Source: a gamma proteobacterium symbiont of Ctena orbiculata | GTDB taxonomy: Bacteria > Pseudomonadota > Gammaproteobacteria > Chromatiales > Chromatiaceae | NCBI GenBank assembly: GCA_003058525.1 | Contig: QBVD01000049.1 | Location: forward strand, 124,001-188,000 | Reading direction: 5' to 3' | DNA: 64,000 nucleotides | Part shown: positions 45,471-55,387 of the stretch, piece by piece | Layout: every line of letters starts with the position of its first letter | How positions within the stretch are numbered: position 1 is the stretch's first letter | The notes under the pieces: generated by a model | Seen by the model: the letters and a program-made list of their open reading frames with translations, nothing else | What the model was told of the DNA's origin: nothing | The model's database searches: none | Program-made: the position numbers and the translations under genes

Positions 45471-46250
45471 CTAGTCGTACTCAGTATCCTTCCACTTGCG
45501 CAATGCGGTAAACACCTCGCGGTGTGAGGAGAGGGTATGGCCTAAAGCCTGTTCCGCAGCCTTTACCACCGATTGCACCGAGGTACGCATGAAGGGATTC
45601 GTCATTAACTCCTCAGCAAGGTCTGAAGGCACAGTTGGAATGCCCGCCTGCCGTTTTTCCCGCGCTCGCTTGATTCGAATAGCCAGTTCCGGATTCTCCG
45701 GCTCCACCCACGCTGCAAAACCCAAATTGGCAAGGGTATATTCATGGGCACAATAGATGCTGGTATCTCCCGGCAGTGCTGCGATACGTTGCAGCGAATC
45801 CGATAACTGCTCGAAAGTGCCGCTGAAAACCCGGCCGCAGCCAGCCGTGAACAGGGTATCGCCGCAAAACAGTGCCCCTTCGCCGAAATAGGCGATATGT
45901 CCCTGGGTATGGCCCGGTACCTCCAACACCTGGAGGTTTGCATTCAGACCGGCGATACGGGGCCTGTCACCCTCCTCGAGGGGATGGGTCACACCCCGAA
46001 TGGACTCATTGGCCGGACCATAGACTTCGATGTCAGGATAGGCCTCCCGCAGTTCAGCGATGCCGCCAACATGATCATAATGGTGATGTGTGATAAGGAT
46101 TGCGCTGAGATTGTAATCCTGCTGCTCCAGCCAGGACAGTACCGGAGTCTCGTCTCCGGGATCCACTGCGACGACTTGGGTTGATGCGGGATTTTTTACC
46201 ATCCATATATAATTGTCTTCGAAGGCAGTAACGCCAGTGATCTCAATCAT
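45471..46250 (-). CDS. gloB: Hydroxyacylglutathione hydrolase (glyoxalase II)
   Basis: A binuclear metallo-hydrolase that releases D-lactate from S-lactoylglutathione. About 259 residues from the ATG at 46250 (start MIEITGVTAFEDNYIWMV, as usual in the family). Metal motif THHHYDHVGG, then VPGHTQGHIAYFGEGALFCG and FTAGCGRVFSGT. The C-terminal glutathione-binding part is IYCAHEYTLANLGFA and IPTVPSDLAEELMTNPFMR. The frame extends six codons upstream, but the internal ATG has the better ribosome-binding site (GGGA). Confidence 0.95.
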   Translation of the reverse strand: MIEITGVTAFEDNYIWMVKNPASTQVVAVDPGDETPVLSWLEQQDYNLSAILITHHHYDHVGGIAELREAYPDIEVYGPANESIRGVTHPLEEGDRPRIAGLNANLQVLEVPGHTQGHIAYFGEGALFCGDTLFTAGCGRVFSGTFEQLSDSLQRIAALPGDTSIYCAHEYTLANLGFAAWVEPENPELAIRIKRAREKRQAGIPTVPSDLAEELMTNPFMRTSVQSVVKAAEQALGHTLSSHREVFTALRKWKDTEYD

Positions 46251-46278
46251 TGGATTCCCATCAACCATAAGATTTGGT

Positions 46279-46310
46279 TAGGCCTGTAAATACTAATCCA
46301 ATCGGCCCTG
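46279..46310. repeat. Short copy of the CTAGGG...CCCTAG dispersed repeat at the dxs stop
   Basis: TAGGCCTGTAAATACTAATC followed by CAATCGGCCCTG: a degenerate short copy of the family at 25805. On the minus strand it encodes the last residues and the TAG stop of dxs. Confidence 0.65.
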
Positions 46311-48221
46311 GACAACCTGCAGTTTCGTCTCCCTGTTGACTCGTTCGATGGCACTGTGGATAGCCTCGAAATCGAGACCGGCCTCGACCAACTGCTCCTG
46401 ATGACTGGCATGATCCAGGTAGTGGTCGGGCAAACCTAGGTTGAGGACCCTTACCTGACTTCCGCAGGATGCCAGATACTCATTCACTGCAGACCCGGCG
46501 CCACCCATTACAACGTTCTCTTCAAGGGTAACCAGGATCTGATGTGTGCTGGCCAGTCGATCGATCAACTTCTCGTCCAGCGGCTTGATGAACCGCATGT
46601 TGGCCAGGGTTGCGTCGATACGTTCAGCAACCTGTTGTGCTGTTGAAAGCAGGCTACCGAACGCCAGGATTGCCACATGACTGCCGTTGCGCCGGATTTC
46701 ACCCTCGCCTATCGGTAACCGGATTGGTAGAGATGCCTCCACTTCGACACCCGGACCACTCCCCCGTGGATAACGCACCAGGGCAGGTCCAGGGTAGTCA
46801 TAGGCCGTCTGTAACAATCGACTGCACTCCTGTTCATCTCCCGGAGCCATGATCACCATATTCGGAATTGATCGCGCATAGCTCAAATCAAAGCTGCCCG
46901 CATGGGTTGCTCCGTCTGCGCCAACCTGGCCTGCACGATCCACCGCCAGTGTCACATCGAGATTCTGTAACGCCACATCGTGGATCAGTTGATCGTAGGC
47001 ACGCTGAAGAAAAGTCGAGTAGATTGCCACCACCGGCTTCAAACCTTCACAGGCCAAACCGGCAGCAAAAGTCAGGGCATGCTGTTCTGCGATCCCCACA
47101 TCGAAATAGCGTTTAGGGTACTGGTTGGCATATTGCATCATCCCCGATCCCTCACACATAGCCGGTGTGATCGCCACCAGCCGATCATCCTGCTTCGCGG
47201 TGGCGCACAGCCAGTCGCCAAATACCTGGGTGTAGGTCTTGCTTTTGCTGTGCTTCTCCATCTTGCCCGTATCGGGATCGAATGGAGTGACGCCATGGTA
47301 GACACAGGGGTCATTCTCCGCGTGCACATAACCCCGTCCTTTCTGGGTCACCACATGCAGCAGCCTGGGCCCGGACATGTTGCGCATATTTCGCAGTGTC
47401 GCCACCAGGGTTTCGAAATCGTGGCCGTCAGTCGGTCCGATGTAATTGAATCCCATCTCCTCGAACAGTGTGCCCGGCATCACCATCCCTTTCATATGCT
47501 CTTCCCAGCGGCCGACAAGGTCACTCACCTGATGAGGTAGGTGGCTCAACGCCGATTTACCGCCTTCGCGCATGCTGGTGTAAACCTTGCCGGAGAGCAG
47601 GCGTGCAAGATGGTTGCTGAAACCGCCAACCGGCTTTGAAATCGACATGTCGTTGTCATTCAGGATTACCAGTAGGTCCTGATCCAGGGCACCTGCCTGG
47701 TTGAGGGCCTCGAAAGCCATCCCCGCGCCCATGGCGCCATCCCCGATAATTGCAACGACATTACGCTTTTCACCCTTCTGTTTTGCTGCCACGGCCATCC
47801 CAAGCGCCGCACCGATAGAGGTACTGGAGTGGCCGGTGCCGAAGCTGTCATATTCGCTTTCACTGCGTTTAGGAAACCCCGAAACACCCCCTTTTTGCCG
47901 CAGACTCCACATCTGCCGCCCTCTTCCGGTAAGTATCTTGTGAGGATAGGCCTGATGTCCCACATCCCACACCAGGCGGTCGTAGGGTGTGTTGAAGACG
48001 TAGTGTAATGCGATCGTCAATTCCACTACGCCAAGTCCGGCTGCCAAATGGCCGCCTGTCTGTGAGACGGAGTCGATGAGAAAGCGCCGCATCTCGCTCG
48101 CCAGCGGTCTGAGCTTTTGCTGATCCAGCTGGCGTAAATCCCTCGGCAGCTTGACCTTGCCGAGAAGCGGGTAAGCTTCCAGTCTGTTCGGGCGCTGTTC
48201 AGGATTGCCCTTATCTGCCAT
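46293..48221 (-). CDS. dxs: 1-deoxy-D-xylulose-5-phosphate synthase
   Basis: A thiamine-diphosphate enzyme opening the MEP isoprenoid pathway (pyruvate + glyceraldehyde-3-phosphate). The 642-residue protein has the typical start [39 protein letters not shown], the ThDP motif [18 protein letters not shown], the transketolase central part [20 protein letters not shown] (catalytic Glu) and [19 protein letters not shown]. Its last residues and stop codon are encoded by a dispersed repeat (46279-46310). It probably forms a minus-strand pair with gloB. Confidence 0.96.
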   Translation of the reverse strand: MADKGNPEQRPNRLEAYPLLGKVKLPRDLRQLDQQKLRPLASEMRRFLIDSVSQTGGHLAAGLGVVELTIALHYVFNTPYDRLVWDVGHQAYPHKILTGRGRQMWSLRQKGGVSGFPKRSESEYDSFGTGHSSTSIGAALGMAVAAKQKGEKRNVVAIIGDGAMGAGMAFEALNQAGALDQDLLVILNDNDMSISKPVGGFSNHLARLLSGKVYTSMREGGKSALSHLPHQVSDLVGRWEEHMKGMVMPGTLFEEMGFNYIGPTDGHDFETLVATLRNMRNMSGPRLLHVVTQKGRGYVHAENDPCVYHGVTPFDPDTGKMEKHSKSKTYTQVFGDWLCATAKQDDRLVAITPAMCEGSGMMQYANQYPKRYFDVGIAEQHALTFAAGLACEGLKPVVAIYSTFLQRAYDQLIHDVALQNLDVTLAVDRAGQVGADGATHAGSFDLSYARSIPNMVIMAPGDEQECSRLLQTAYDYPGPALVRYPRGSGPGVEVEASLPIRLPIGEGEIRRNGSHVAILAFGSLLSTAQQVAERIDATLANMRFIKPLDEKLIDRLASTHQILVTLEENVVMGGAGSAVNEYLASCGSQVRVLNLGLPDHYLDHASHQEQLVEAGLDFEAIHSAIERVNRETKLQVVQGRLD

Positions 48222-48435
48222 TGTTTGCAGGCCTCACAAGCGTGATTAGTTGATGCTGAATGGTTAGCTATGACAACAGTTGAGCTGAATAGTTAATTCT
48301 AACTCAACCAGGAACCCCGTGCATGTTGGGCGAGAAGCTTTCTCGCCATCCGTACTACCTATCCCAGACAGTAAAAACACGCAGCCCTAGAGCCAATCGG
48401 TTTCCACAGGCCTGGAATCGAGTAGCTCGGGTGAT

Positions 48436-49344
48436 TTACACAGGATCCTCTTTGATTTGCAGGGCCTCCTTCAGCACAAAGTCATGAAAGGCCTTTGCCG
48501 GCGGCGAGAGCCTTTTACCCTTGCGATAGACCATGTACCAGTGGCGCTGCAGGGGGAAACCCACCACATCGAGTACGACCAGACGACCGGTCTCCACCTC
48601 CAGCTCAATGGTATGGCTGGAGACCACGCCCAACCCCATGCCGGCGCGTACCGCCTGCTTTATGGCCTCGTTTCGGGTCATCTGCATGCCGGTACTGAGG
48701 GGTATCGACTGTTCGGTAAAAAACCGCTCCATGGCGAGCCGGGTACCCGAACCCTCCTCGCGCATGATAAAGACCTCCTCAGCCAGGCGCTCAGCCGGGA
48801 TCTTCTTCTTTTGCTGCAACGGATGTCCCGGTGGTGCGATCACCACCAACGGATTCTCCATGAAGGGTTCGTACACGAGCTCGATATCCTCCGGAGGAAG
48901 CCCCATGAGGACGATATCGATCTCGTTATCCTTGAGCAAGCCCATCAGCCGTTCGCGGTTGGTGACATCTAGGCTCAGATCGATACCCGGATATTGTCGG
49001 CTGAACGCCGCAAGCAATCGGGGAGCAAAATAGTTGACCGTACTCGCCACGGCGATATTGATATGCCCGGTATCCAGCCCCTTCATGGCATCCAGGACCT
49101 CCTCCATCTCCTCAAACGTCTGGAAGATGGTCCGCACATACTGGTACATCTCTCTGCCGGCCTCGGTGAGCTGGATCTTTTTACCGGTATGTTCAAACAG
49201 CGGCAGACCCACCGACTCCTCGAGTTGTTTGACCTGCATCGATACCGCCGGTTGGCTGAGATGGAGCTCCTGAGCCGCCCGAGTGTAGTTCAGGCGCCTG
49301 GCCACGGTGGTGAAGACTCGCATCTGTCGCAGTGTTGTATGCAT
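48436..49344 (-). CDS. cbbR: LysR-type regulator of RuBisCO genes (CbbR)
   Basis: A 302-residue LysR regulator with the HTH at residues about 10-60 (LRQMRVFTTVARRLNYTRAA, QELHLSQPAVSMQVKQLEES) and a ligand-binding domain (LDTGHINIAVASTVNYFAPR, FIMREEGSGTRLAMERFF). Divergent transcription from cbbL across about 300 bp is the classical CbbR arrangement, and the sequence agrees with CbbR. A T-N11-A inverted repeat (49442-49466) lies in the shared region. It is expected to respond to Calvin-cycle metabolites and to activate cbbLSQO and possibly cbbM. Confidence 0.92.
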   Translation of the reverse strand: MHTTLRQMRVFTTVARRLNYTRAAQELHLSQPAVSMQVKQLEESVGLPLFEHTGKKIQLTEAGREMYQYVRTIFQTFEEMEEVLDAMKGLDTGHINIAVASTVNYFAPRLLAAFSRQYPGIDLSLDVTNRERLMGLLKDNEIDIVLMGLPPEDIELVYEPFMENPLVVIAPPGHPLQQKKKIPAERLAEEVFIMREEGSGTRLAMERFFTEQSIPLSTGMQMTRNEAIKQAVRAGMGLGVVSSHTIELEVETGRLVVLDVVGFPLQRHWYMVYRKGKRLSPPAKAFHDFVLKEALQIKEDPV

Positions 49345-49441
49345 GGATACACTCCCGCATTTCTCAATCGGTCAAAAACCGGCTCCCACACAGAGATCTC
49401 TCTCGATATCGATTTTTCTCTAGAAGCCAAATATCAGTAAA

Positions 49442-49466
49442 TATACCACAATTCTCATATGGTATA
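49442..49466. promoter_or_regulatory. Probable CbbR operator between cbbR and cbbL
   Basis: TATACCA (49442-49448) and TGGTATA (49460-49466) are perfect 7-bp inverted arms 11 nt apart, the geometry of LysR-type sites (T-N11-A). It lies about 100 bp upstream of the cbbR start and 180 bp upstream of cbbL. An AT-rich stretch (49467-49500) follows. Confidence 0.6.
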
Positions 49467-49647
49467 AGTATTATATTATGATTTTAATTAAAAGATCTGA
49501 CTTCACTTAATCGCCTGCCTTCCTATACTAGCTCCACCTTACACGAGGTAATTACTGAACGATTTTTACACTGACAGCACGGAAATATTTATTTCCAGAG
49601 GCTGCATTTCAAGGCAACGCAATCCTAAATCAGGAGGAATCGCTAAA

Positions 49648-51066
49648 ATGGCCAAGAAATATGATGCGGGCGTAAAAGAGTACCGCGAAACATACTGGAT
49701 GCCCGATTACACACCAAAGGAGACTGACATCCTGGCGTGCTTCAAAGTCACCCCTCAGCCGGGTGTACCGCGCGAAGAGGTTGCAGCCGCTGTTGCCGCT
49801 GAGTCCTCCACCGGTACCTGGACCACCGTGTGGACCGACCTGCTGACCGACCTGGATTACTACAAGGGCCGCGCCTATGCCATCGAAGACGTACCTGGCG
49901 ACGACTCCTGCTTCTATGCCTTCGTTGCCTACCCGATCGACCTGTTCGAGGAAGGTTCCGTGGTCAACGTGATGACCTCCCTGGTTGGTAACGTTTTCGG
50001 CTTCAAGGCCCTGCGTGCACTGCGCCTTGAAGACATCCGCTTCCCGCTGGCTTATGTCATGACCTGTAATGGTCCGCCCCAGGGCATCCAGGTAGAACGC
50101 GACATGCTGAACAAGTACGGTCGTCCGCTGCTGGGCTGCACCATCAAACCCAAGCTGGGTCTGTCCGCCAAGAACTACGGCCGTGCCTGCTACGAAGGCC
50201 TGCGTGGCGGTCTGGACTTCACTAAGGACGACGAGAACGTCAACTCCCAGCCGTTCATGCGCTGGAAGCATCGTTTCGATTTCGTCATGGAAGCTATCCT
50301 GAAGGCCGAAGCCGAAACCGGTGAGCGTAAAGGTCACTACCTGAACGTAACTGCGCCTACCGCTGATGAGATGATGAAACGAGCCGAGTACGCCAAAGAG
50401 ATCGGCGCTCCCATCATCATGCACGACTACCTGACCGGTGGTTGGTCAGCCAACACCCAGCTGGCGCAATGGTGTCAGGACAACGGCATGCTGCTGCACA
50501 TCCACCGCGCCATGCACGCCGTACTCGACCGTAACCCTCACCACGGAATCCACTTCCGCGTACTGACCAAGATCCTGCGTCTATCCGGTGGTGACCATCT
50601 GCACTCAGGTACCGTTGTCGGTAAGCTGGAAGGCGACCGTGACGCGACCCTGGGCTGGATCGACATCATGCGCGACTCCTACATCAAGGAAGACCGCTCA
50701 CGCGGTATCTTCTTCGATCAGGACTGGGGCGCCATGCCCGGCGTACTGCCTGTTGCTTCCGGTGGTATCCATGTATGGCACATGCCTGCACTGGTTAGCA
50801 TCTTTGGTGATGACTCTGTACTCCAGTTCGGTGGCGGCACGCTGGGTCACCCGTGGGGCAACGCCGCTGGCGCAGCTGCTAACCGTGTTGCAGTTGAGGC
50901 CTGTGTCGAGGCTCGTAACCAGGGCCGTGAGCTGGAGAAGGAAGGTAAGGACATCCTCACCAACGCTGCTGCTTCCAGCCCCGAGCTGAAGGCCGCCATG
51001 GAGACCTGGAAAGAGATCAAGTTCGAATTCGACACCGTCGACAAGCTGGACGTTTCTCACAAGTAA
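49648..51066 (+). CDS. cbbL: RuBisCO form I large subunit (IAq type)
   Basis: A 472-residue catalytic subunit fixing CO2 onto ribulose-1,5-bisphosphate. Active-site landmarks: TIKPKLGLS (residues about 165-173), [13 protein letters not shown] with the carbamylated Lys193 and metal ligands Asp195 and Glu196, and [20 protein letters not shown]. It is followed by cbbS, cbbQ and cbbO, without carboxysome genes. This gene order defines the non-carboxysomal IAq type. The ribosome-binding site is AGGAGG. The codon choice is strongly biased, as expected for an abundant enzyme. Confidence 0.98.
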   Translation: MAKKYDAGVKEYRETYWMPDYTPKETDILACFKVTPQPGVPREEVAAAVAAESSTGTWTTVWTDLLTDLDYYKGRAYAIEDVPGDDSCFYAFVAYPIDLFEEGSVVNVMTSLVGNVFGFKALRALRLEDIRFPLAYVMTCNGPPQGIQVERDMLNKYGRPLLGCTIKPKLGLSAKNYGRACYEGLRGGLDFTKDDENVNSQPFMRWKHRFDFVMEAILKAEAETGERKGHYLNVTAPTADEMMKRAEYAKEIGAPIIMHDYLTGGWSANTQLAQWCQDNGMLLHIHRAMHAVLDRNPHHGIHFRVLTKILRLSGGDHLHSGTVVGKLEGDRDATLGWIDIMRDSYIKEDRSRGIFFDQDWGAMPGVLPVASGGIHVWHMPALVSIFGDDSVLQFGGGTLGHPWGNAAGAAANRVAVEACVEARNQGRELEKEGKDILTNAAASSPELKAAMETWKEIKFEFDTVDKLDVSHK

Positions 51067-51145
51067 TGACCAGTTCACTGGTGGTCGGTACCCGACCACC
51101 GGATGAACGACTCAATCAAATTCGAACAGTTAGAGGTATATACCA

Positions 51146-51502
51146 ATGAGTGAAATGCAAGACTACAAGTCAAGCCTTGGCAACGCAGAAAGCCGCAAGT
51201 TCGAGACTTTCTCCTACCTGCCTTCTATGAATGCAGACCAGATCCGCACCCAGATCGAGTTCATCGTATCCAAGGGCTGGAATCCATCTATCGAGCACAC
51301 CGAGCCAGAGAATGCCAGCGGCAGCTACTGGTACATGTGGAAACTGCCCATGTTCGGCGAAACCGACGTCGACGCTATCCTGGCTGAGTGTGAAGCTTGC
51401 CACAAGGCTCACCCGAAGAACCACGTACGCCTACTGGGCCTGGACAACTATGCCCAGTGCGCAGGCGCATCAATGGTTATCTACCGTGGTGAGACTGTCT
51501 AA
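51146..51502 (+). CDS. cbbS: RuBisCO form I small subunit
   Basis: A 118-residue small subunit of the L8S8 enzyme. It begins [20 protein letters not shown] and contains [34 protein letters not shown] and [20 protein letters not shown]. It lies 79 bp after cbbL and is followed by a strong GC-rich terminator. cbbL and cbbS may therefore be made in excess over the downstream activase genes, by partial read-through. Confidence 0.98.
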   Translation: MSEMQDYKSSLGNAESRKFETFSYLPSMNADQIRTQIEFIVSKGWNPSIEHTEPENASGSYWYMWKLPMFGETDVDAILAECEACHKAHPKNHVRLLGLDNYAQCAGASMVIYRGETV

Positions 51503-51530
51503 GGTCTGATTTCAGGACCATGGACGAAGG

Positions 51531-51567
51531 GCCCCGCCCCCCAAACCTGGGCGGCGGGGCTTTTTCT
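51531..51567 (+). terminator. GC-rich intrinsic terminator/attenuator after cbbS
   Basis: GCCCCGCC (51531-51538) pairs with GGCGGGGC (51553-51560), extended inwards by CCC/GGG, and is followed by TTTTTCTTT. Lying between cbbS and cbbQ in the same operon direction, it can set the RuBisCO-to-activase ratio. Confidence 0.88.
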
Positions 51568-51703
51568 TTAAACAACTGATCAAAGTCAGCTGGTTTTCCA
51601 AAACCCCACGTTAGGGTTTCGGAAAACCTGCTTTCAACTATTACCCCGCGGTGCCTTCGGCATCCTGGTGGTTATCAACCTGATTACAAAAAGGTAGGAA
51701 ATC

Positions 51704-52510
51704 ATGAGCGACATCAACGCAGACCAGTATCTGATCCAGGAAGAGCCTTACTACCGCTCCGTAGGTAATGAGGTCGAAATGTACCATGCAGCCTACGATG
51801 CGCGCATGCCGGTGATGCTCAAGGGCCCTACCGGTTGTGGTAAATCGCGGTTCGTTGAATATATGGCGTACAAGCTAAACAAGCCGTTGATCACCGTTGC
51901 CTGTAACGAAGATATGACTGCCTCCGATCTGGTTGGACGTTTCCTGCTCGACATCAACGGCACCAGGTGGCAGGACGGCCCGCTGACCGTCGCTGCGCGA
52001 ATCGGCGCCATCTGCTACCTTGACGAAGTCGTCGAGGCCCGTCAGGACACCACGGTGGTCATTCACCCGCTGACCGACCATCGTCGTGAACTGCCGCTGG
52101 AAAAGAAAGGCGAACTGGTCAAGGCACATCCTGATTTCCAGATTGTAATATCCTACAACCCCGGTTATCAATCGTTGATGAAGGACCTTAAACAGTCCAC
52201 CAAGCAACGTTTCGGAGGCATGGACTTCGATTATCCGGAGACCAATATCGAGACCGAGATCGTACAGCATGAAGGCGGCGTAAACGCCGAAACTGCCGGC
52301 AAGCTTGTGCAAATCGCACAACGTTCTCGCAACCTCAAGGGCCATGGCCTGGATGAAGGCATGTCTACACGACTGCTGGTGTACGCGGCACAGCTGGTCT
52401 CCAAGGGCATCGACCCGATGTCGGCGTGTCAGATGGCCCTGGTCACCCCGCTTACCGATGATCCGGATATGCGCGACACCCTGAGTGCAGCGGTCAATAC
52501 CTACTTCTGA
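51704..52510 (+). CDS. cbbQ: RuBisCO activase AAA+ subunit CbbQ (form I module)
   Basis: A 268-residue MoxR-group AAA+ ATPase. Together with CbbO it removes inhibitory sugar phosphates from RuBisCO. Walker A GPTGCGKS (41-48), Walker [15 protein letters not shown] (103-116), sensor [20 protein letters not shown], and [18 protein letters not shown] in the lid. It lies 200 bp after cbbS behind a terminator, so a secondary promoter is possible in 51570-51700. A fold-back element separates it from cbbO. Confidence 0.96.
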   Translation: MSDINADQYLIQEEPYYRSVGNEVEMYHAAYDARMPVMLKGPTGCGKSRFVEYMAYKLNKPLITVACNEDMTASDLVGRFLLDINGTRWQDGPLTVAARIGAICYLDEVVEARQDTTVVIHPLTDHRRELPLEKKGELVKAHPDFQIVISYNPGYQSLMKDLKQSTKQRFGGMDFDYPETNIETEIVQHEGGVNAETAGKLVQIAQRSRNLKGHGLDEGMSTRLLVYAAQLVSKGIDPMSACQMALVTPLTDDPDMRDTLSAAVNTYF

Positions 52511-52518
52511 TGCGCGTG

Positions 52519-52720
52519 GGACGCAGAGAGCGTAACGGAGCACAGACAACGCAGAGGGTTCAATCAATGGCTCGTGTCGCATACCGAATTGTAAGAGCGC
52601 CTTTCCAGGGCATAGGCGCATGGGCAGAAAGCCCCTTGCAATCAGCACGCACTGATCGACGCCCATCTGCAGCATCTGCTTGTTCAACGACCTCTGCGCT
52701 CCTCCGCGGACTCTGCGTCC
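52519..52720. mobile_element. MITE-like fold-back element between cbbQ and cbbO (form I module)
   Basis: A 202-bp stretch with inverted ends GGACGCAGAG (52519-52528) and CTCTGCGTCC (52711-52720). A second inverted pair lies inside: CGCAGAGG near 52550 and CCTCTGCG at 52691-52698. It is non-coding and fills the whole gap between cbbQ and the cbbO ribosome-binding site GGAGAG (52721). Confidence 0.7.
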
Positions 52721-52730
52721 GGAGAGAACC

Positions 52731-55112
52731 ATGAGCGTCGATTTTTCCGAATATATCACCTGCCTCGATGAGGGCGACCACGAGCACCTCGAAGCACTTG
52801 AGTCGTCCTACCATGAGGCACAACGGGTCATGTCTCCGCGTGGCCTGCAAAACTACCTGGAAGGTATGCGTGCCTTCTGTACTCTGGGTCGCGGCCAGGA
52901 CTTGGTGCTGACCTACGTACAGGAAATGCCCGGTGTCGCCAAAGAAGTGGGTGAGGACATCGTCCCAGATATCGTCGAGGCGATGATGAAATTGGCTTCG
53001 CACACCTCCGGCAGCGTTATCACCCTTATTGTGGCCAACCTGCCGCTTGCAGCCTCCCGCCTGGGCGATGCTGAGGTCATGCGCGGCTTCCTCAAGCTGT
53101 TACACCAGATGACCGGCAAGGCCCCGCGTGGCCTGCGCCCGATGATGGAGAACCTGGACGAGCTCCTCTCCAAACTGACCCTGGGCGGACTTCGCCGTTG
53201 GGTCATGTGGGGCGCACAGGCGCACCAACGAGACCTTGACGGTCAGCTGGCCTACTTTGGCCTACAGACTGAGTCGGCCCGCTCCATCCTCCAGTCCGAG
53301 AGACGTGGCACCCTGTTCATCGACAATCAACGCAAGCTCAACTTCTACTTGCGCGCACTCTGGGCACGGGCCTTTTTCATGCGCCCCACTGCAGGCGACT
53401 TCGAGTCCCGCCAGGGTATCCGTCCCTTTATCGAAAACTTTCAGATCCACGTGCCGGATGCCTTCGATCCATTCCGCGGTATCGATGGCATGGAGGTCTA
53501 CCGGGCAGCCGCAGCCCATGCCGCCGCGCACATGGTCTATACCCGCGAACCGATCTCCGCTGAGCAACTCTCACAGGCACAGATGCGTATGATCGAGCTG
53601 TTCGAGGATGCCCGTGTCGAGTACCTTGCCTACAGCACATTTCCCGGTCTGCGCAAACTCTGGCTGCAGTTCTTAACATCCGAGCCGGGTGAGAACGACG
53701 ATTTCGGCAAGCCGCACGAGACCATGGACCTGATGATGCGAACCACCCGTGCCATCATGGATCGCGATTATCGCGATGAGATTGATGTCATCAATCAGGT
53801 GGCCGATGATTTCGTGACCAAATTGGAAGAGGACCCTTACAATCCACACTTGTCCTGGATGGCCGGTGTCGATTTCTACAACAAAATCGTTGAAATCGCC
53901 AAGATCCCCAGTGTGCGCATCCTCTCCGAGTGGCCGATCCCTTATCGCGACGACAACCGCTATTTCTGGGATTTCTCAGAGAACATGTTCGAATCCCAGG
54001 GTATCGACTACCTGCCGACTTCGCAGAAGACGGTTCGCCGCTATGTCAGTCTGATGGAATTCGTCAACGACCTCGACTCGGAGATGACCCACGACAACCC
54101 GGACGAAATCCTGGTGCTATCCACTGAGCTGTTCCCCTACGAAGACATGGGAGTCAGTTACAACGAGATGGAGGGCGTGGAGCCGGTCTCCGACCCCTAC
54201 CACTACAATGAATGGGATTACCATGTACAGCTTGCTCGTCCCGATTGGGCCACTGTCATCGAGCGCAAGCAGGGCGTCGGTGATCCCGAGATGATGGATG
54301 AGATCCTGACCAAGCACAAACCAATCGCCTCGCGTATCCGCCATCTGATTGACGCACTGCAACCTCAGGGTATCGTGCGTCGCCGGGGCTACGAAGAAGG
54401 TGAGGAGCTGGATCTTAATGCGGCAGTACGGGCGATGATCGATATCCGTCGAGGTGTCATGCCGGATCCCCGGATCAACATCCGCATCACCCGCCATATC
54501 CGCGACCTTTCGATCGTGCTGCTGCTCGACCTCTCCGAATCGACCAACGAGAAGATCGGTGATATCGCAGAGGGTGAAGAGGGTTACGAGGACCAGGACA
54601 GCATCCTGGACCTGACCCGCGAATCGGCCGGCCTGCTCTCCTGGGCCATCGACTCCATCGGCGATAACTTCGCCGTACACGGCTTTGCCTCCGACGGCCG
54701 TCACGATGTGCAGTACTACCGCTTCAAGGATTTCGAACAGTCCTATGACGACGAAGCCAAATCCCGGATGGCCGGCATGAAGGGCGGCCTCTCCACCCGT
54801 ATGGGTGCGGCCCTGCGTCATGCCGGCTGGCACCTGACCCAGCAGAACGCACAGAAACGTCTTGTGTTACTGGTCACCGACGGCGAACCGGCCGATATCG
54901 ATGAACGGGATCCCCAGTATCTGCGCCACGACGCAAAGAAAGCGGTGGAAGACCTGGCCATGCAGGGTGTCTATACCTATTGCCTGACCCTGGATCCCAA
55001 TGCGGATCGTTACGTAGCCAGAATATTTGGCGAGAACGGCTACTCAATCGTGGACAATGTGGAGCGGCTACCGGAGAGATTGCCGAGTGTCTTTGCTGCG
55101 CTGACCGGATAG
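52731..55112 (+). CDS. cbbO: RuBisCO activase adaptor CbbO (form I module)
   Basis: A 793-residue adaptor that docks CbbQ onto RuBisCO. The N-terminal helical part is LQNYLEGMRAFCTLGRGQDL. The C-terminal VWA domain has an intact MIDAS motif (IVLLLDLSESTNEK), then FAVHGFASDGRHDVQYYRF, GLSTRMGAALRHAGWHL and LVTDGEPADIDERDPQYL. I start at the ATG at 52731 (GGAGAG upstream); the open frame extends to a TTG at 52680 within the repeat element. It pairs functionally with the preceding cbbQ. Confidence 0.95.
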   Translation: MSVDFSEYITCLDEGDHEHLEALESSYHEAQRVMSPRGLQNYLEGMRAFCTLGRGQDLVLTYVQEMPGVAKEVGEDIVPDIVEAMMKLASHTSGSVITLIVANLPLAASRLGDAEVMRGFLKLLHQMTGKAPRGLRPMMENLDELLSKLTLGGLRRWVMWGAQAHQRDLDGQLAYFGLQTESARSILQSERRGTLFIDNQRKLNFYLRALWARAFFMRPTAGDFESRQGIRPFIENFQIHVPDAFDPFRGIDGMEVYRAAAAHAAAHMVYTREPISAEQLSQAQMRMIELFEDARVEYLAYSTFPGLRKLWLQFLTSEPGENDDFGKPHETMDLMMRTTRAIMDRDYRDEIDVINQVADDFVTKLEEDPYNPHLSWMAGVDFYNKIVEIAKIPSVRILSEWPIPYRDDNRYFWDFSENMFESQGIDYLPTSQKTVRRYVSLMEFVNDLDSEMTHDNPDEILVLSTELFPYEDMGVSYNEMEGVEPVSDPYHYNEWDYHVQLARPDWATVIERKQGVGDPEMMDEILTKHKPIASRIRHLIDALQPQGIVRRRGYEEGEELDLNAAVRAMIDIRRGVMPDPRINIRITRHIRDLSIVLLLDLSESTNEKIGDIAEGEEGYEDQDSILDLTRESAGLLSWAIDSIGDNFAVHGFASDGRHDVQYYRFKDFEQSYDDEAKSRMAGMKGGLSTRMGAALRHAGWHLTQQNAQKRLVLLVTDGEPADIDERDPQYLRHDAKKAVEDLAMQGVYTYCLTLDPNADRYVARIFGENGYSIVDNVERLPERLPSVFAALTG

Positions 55113-55140
55113 TCATCCACAAGGCTTTTCAGATTATTGT

Positions 55141-55382
55141 CCGCAAATGAACGCCAATAAACGCAAAATTGCTTTTTTTGTGTTTAAACTCACACCCGAC
55201 AAGGAAGGTCGGGTAGAACGTTTCACTGGGTACCCCAGAACGTAAGATTCCGCTATTTATCTGTACATTCCTTCTCTTTCGAGACTGTAGATACATAGGG
55301 TGCTTGCCGTACCCAGTGCAATTGAGATATTGACTGGAATTAATTCAAGAAAAAATCATTTGCGTTTAGCGTTCATTTGCGG
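55141..55382. mobile_element. MITE-like element of the CGCAAATG family downstream of cbbO
   Basis: Inverted ends begin CCGCAAATGAACGCCAATAA at 55141 and end with TTCATTTGCGG at 55382. The arms match over about 25 bp with a small gap. No coding capacity. It fills the space between the converging cbbO gene and the minus-strand 149-codon gene. Relatives are at 32691-32928 and 58951-59120. Confidence 0.75.
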
Positions 55383-55387
55383 AATTT

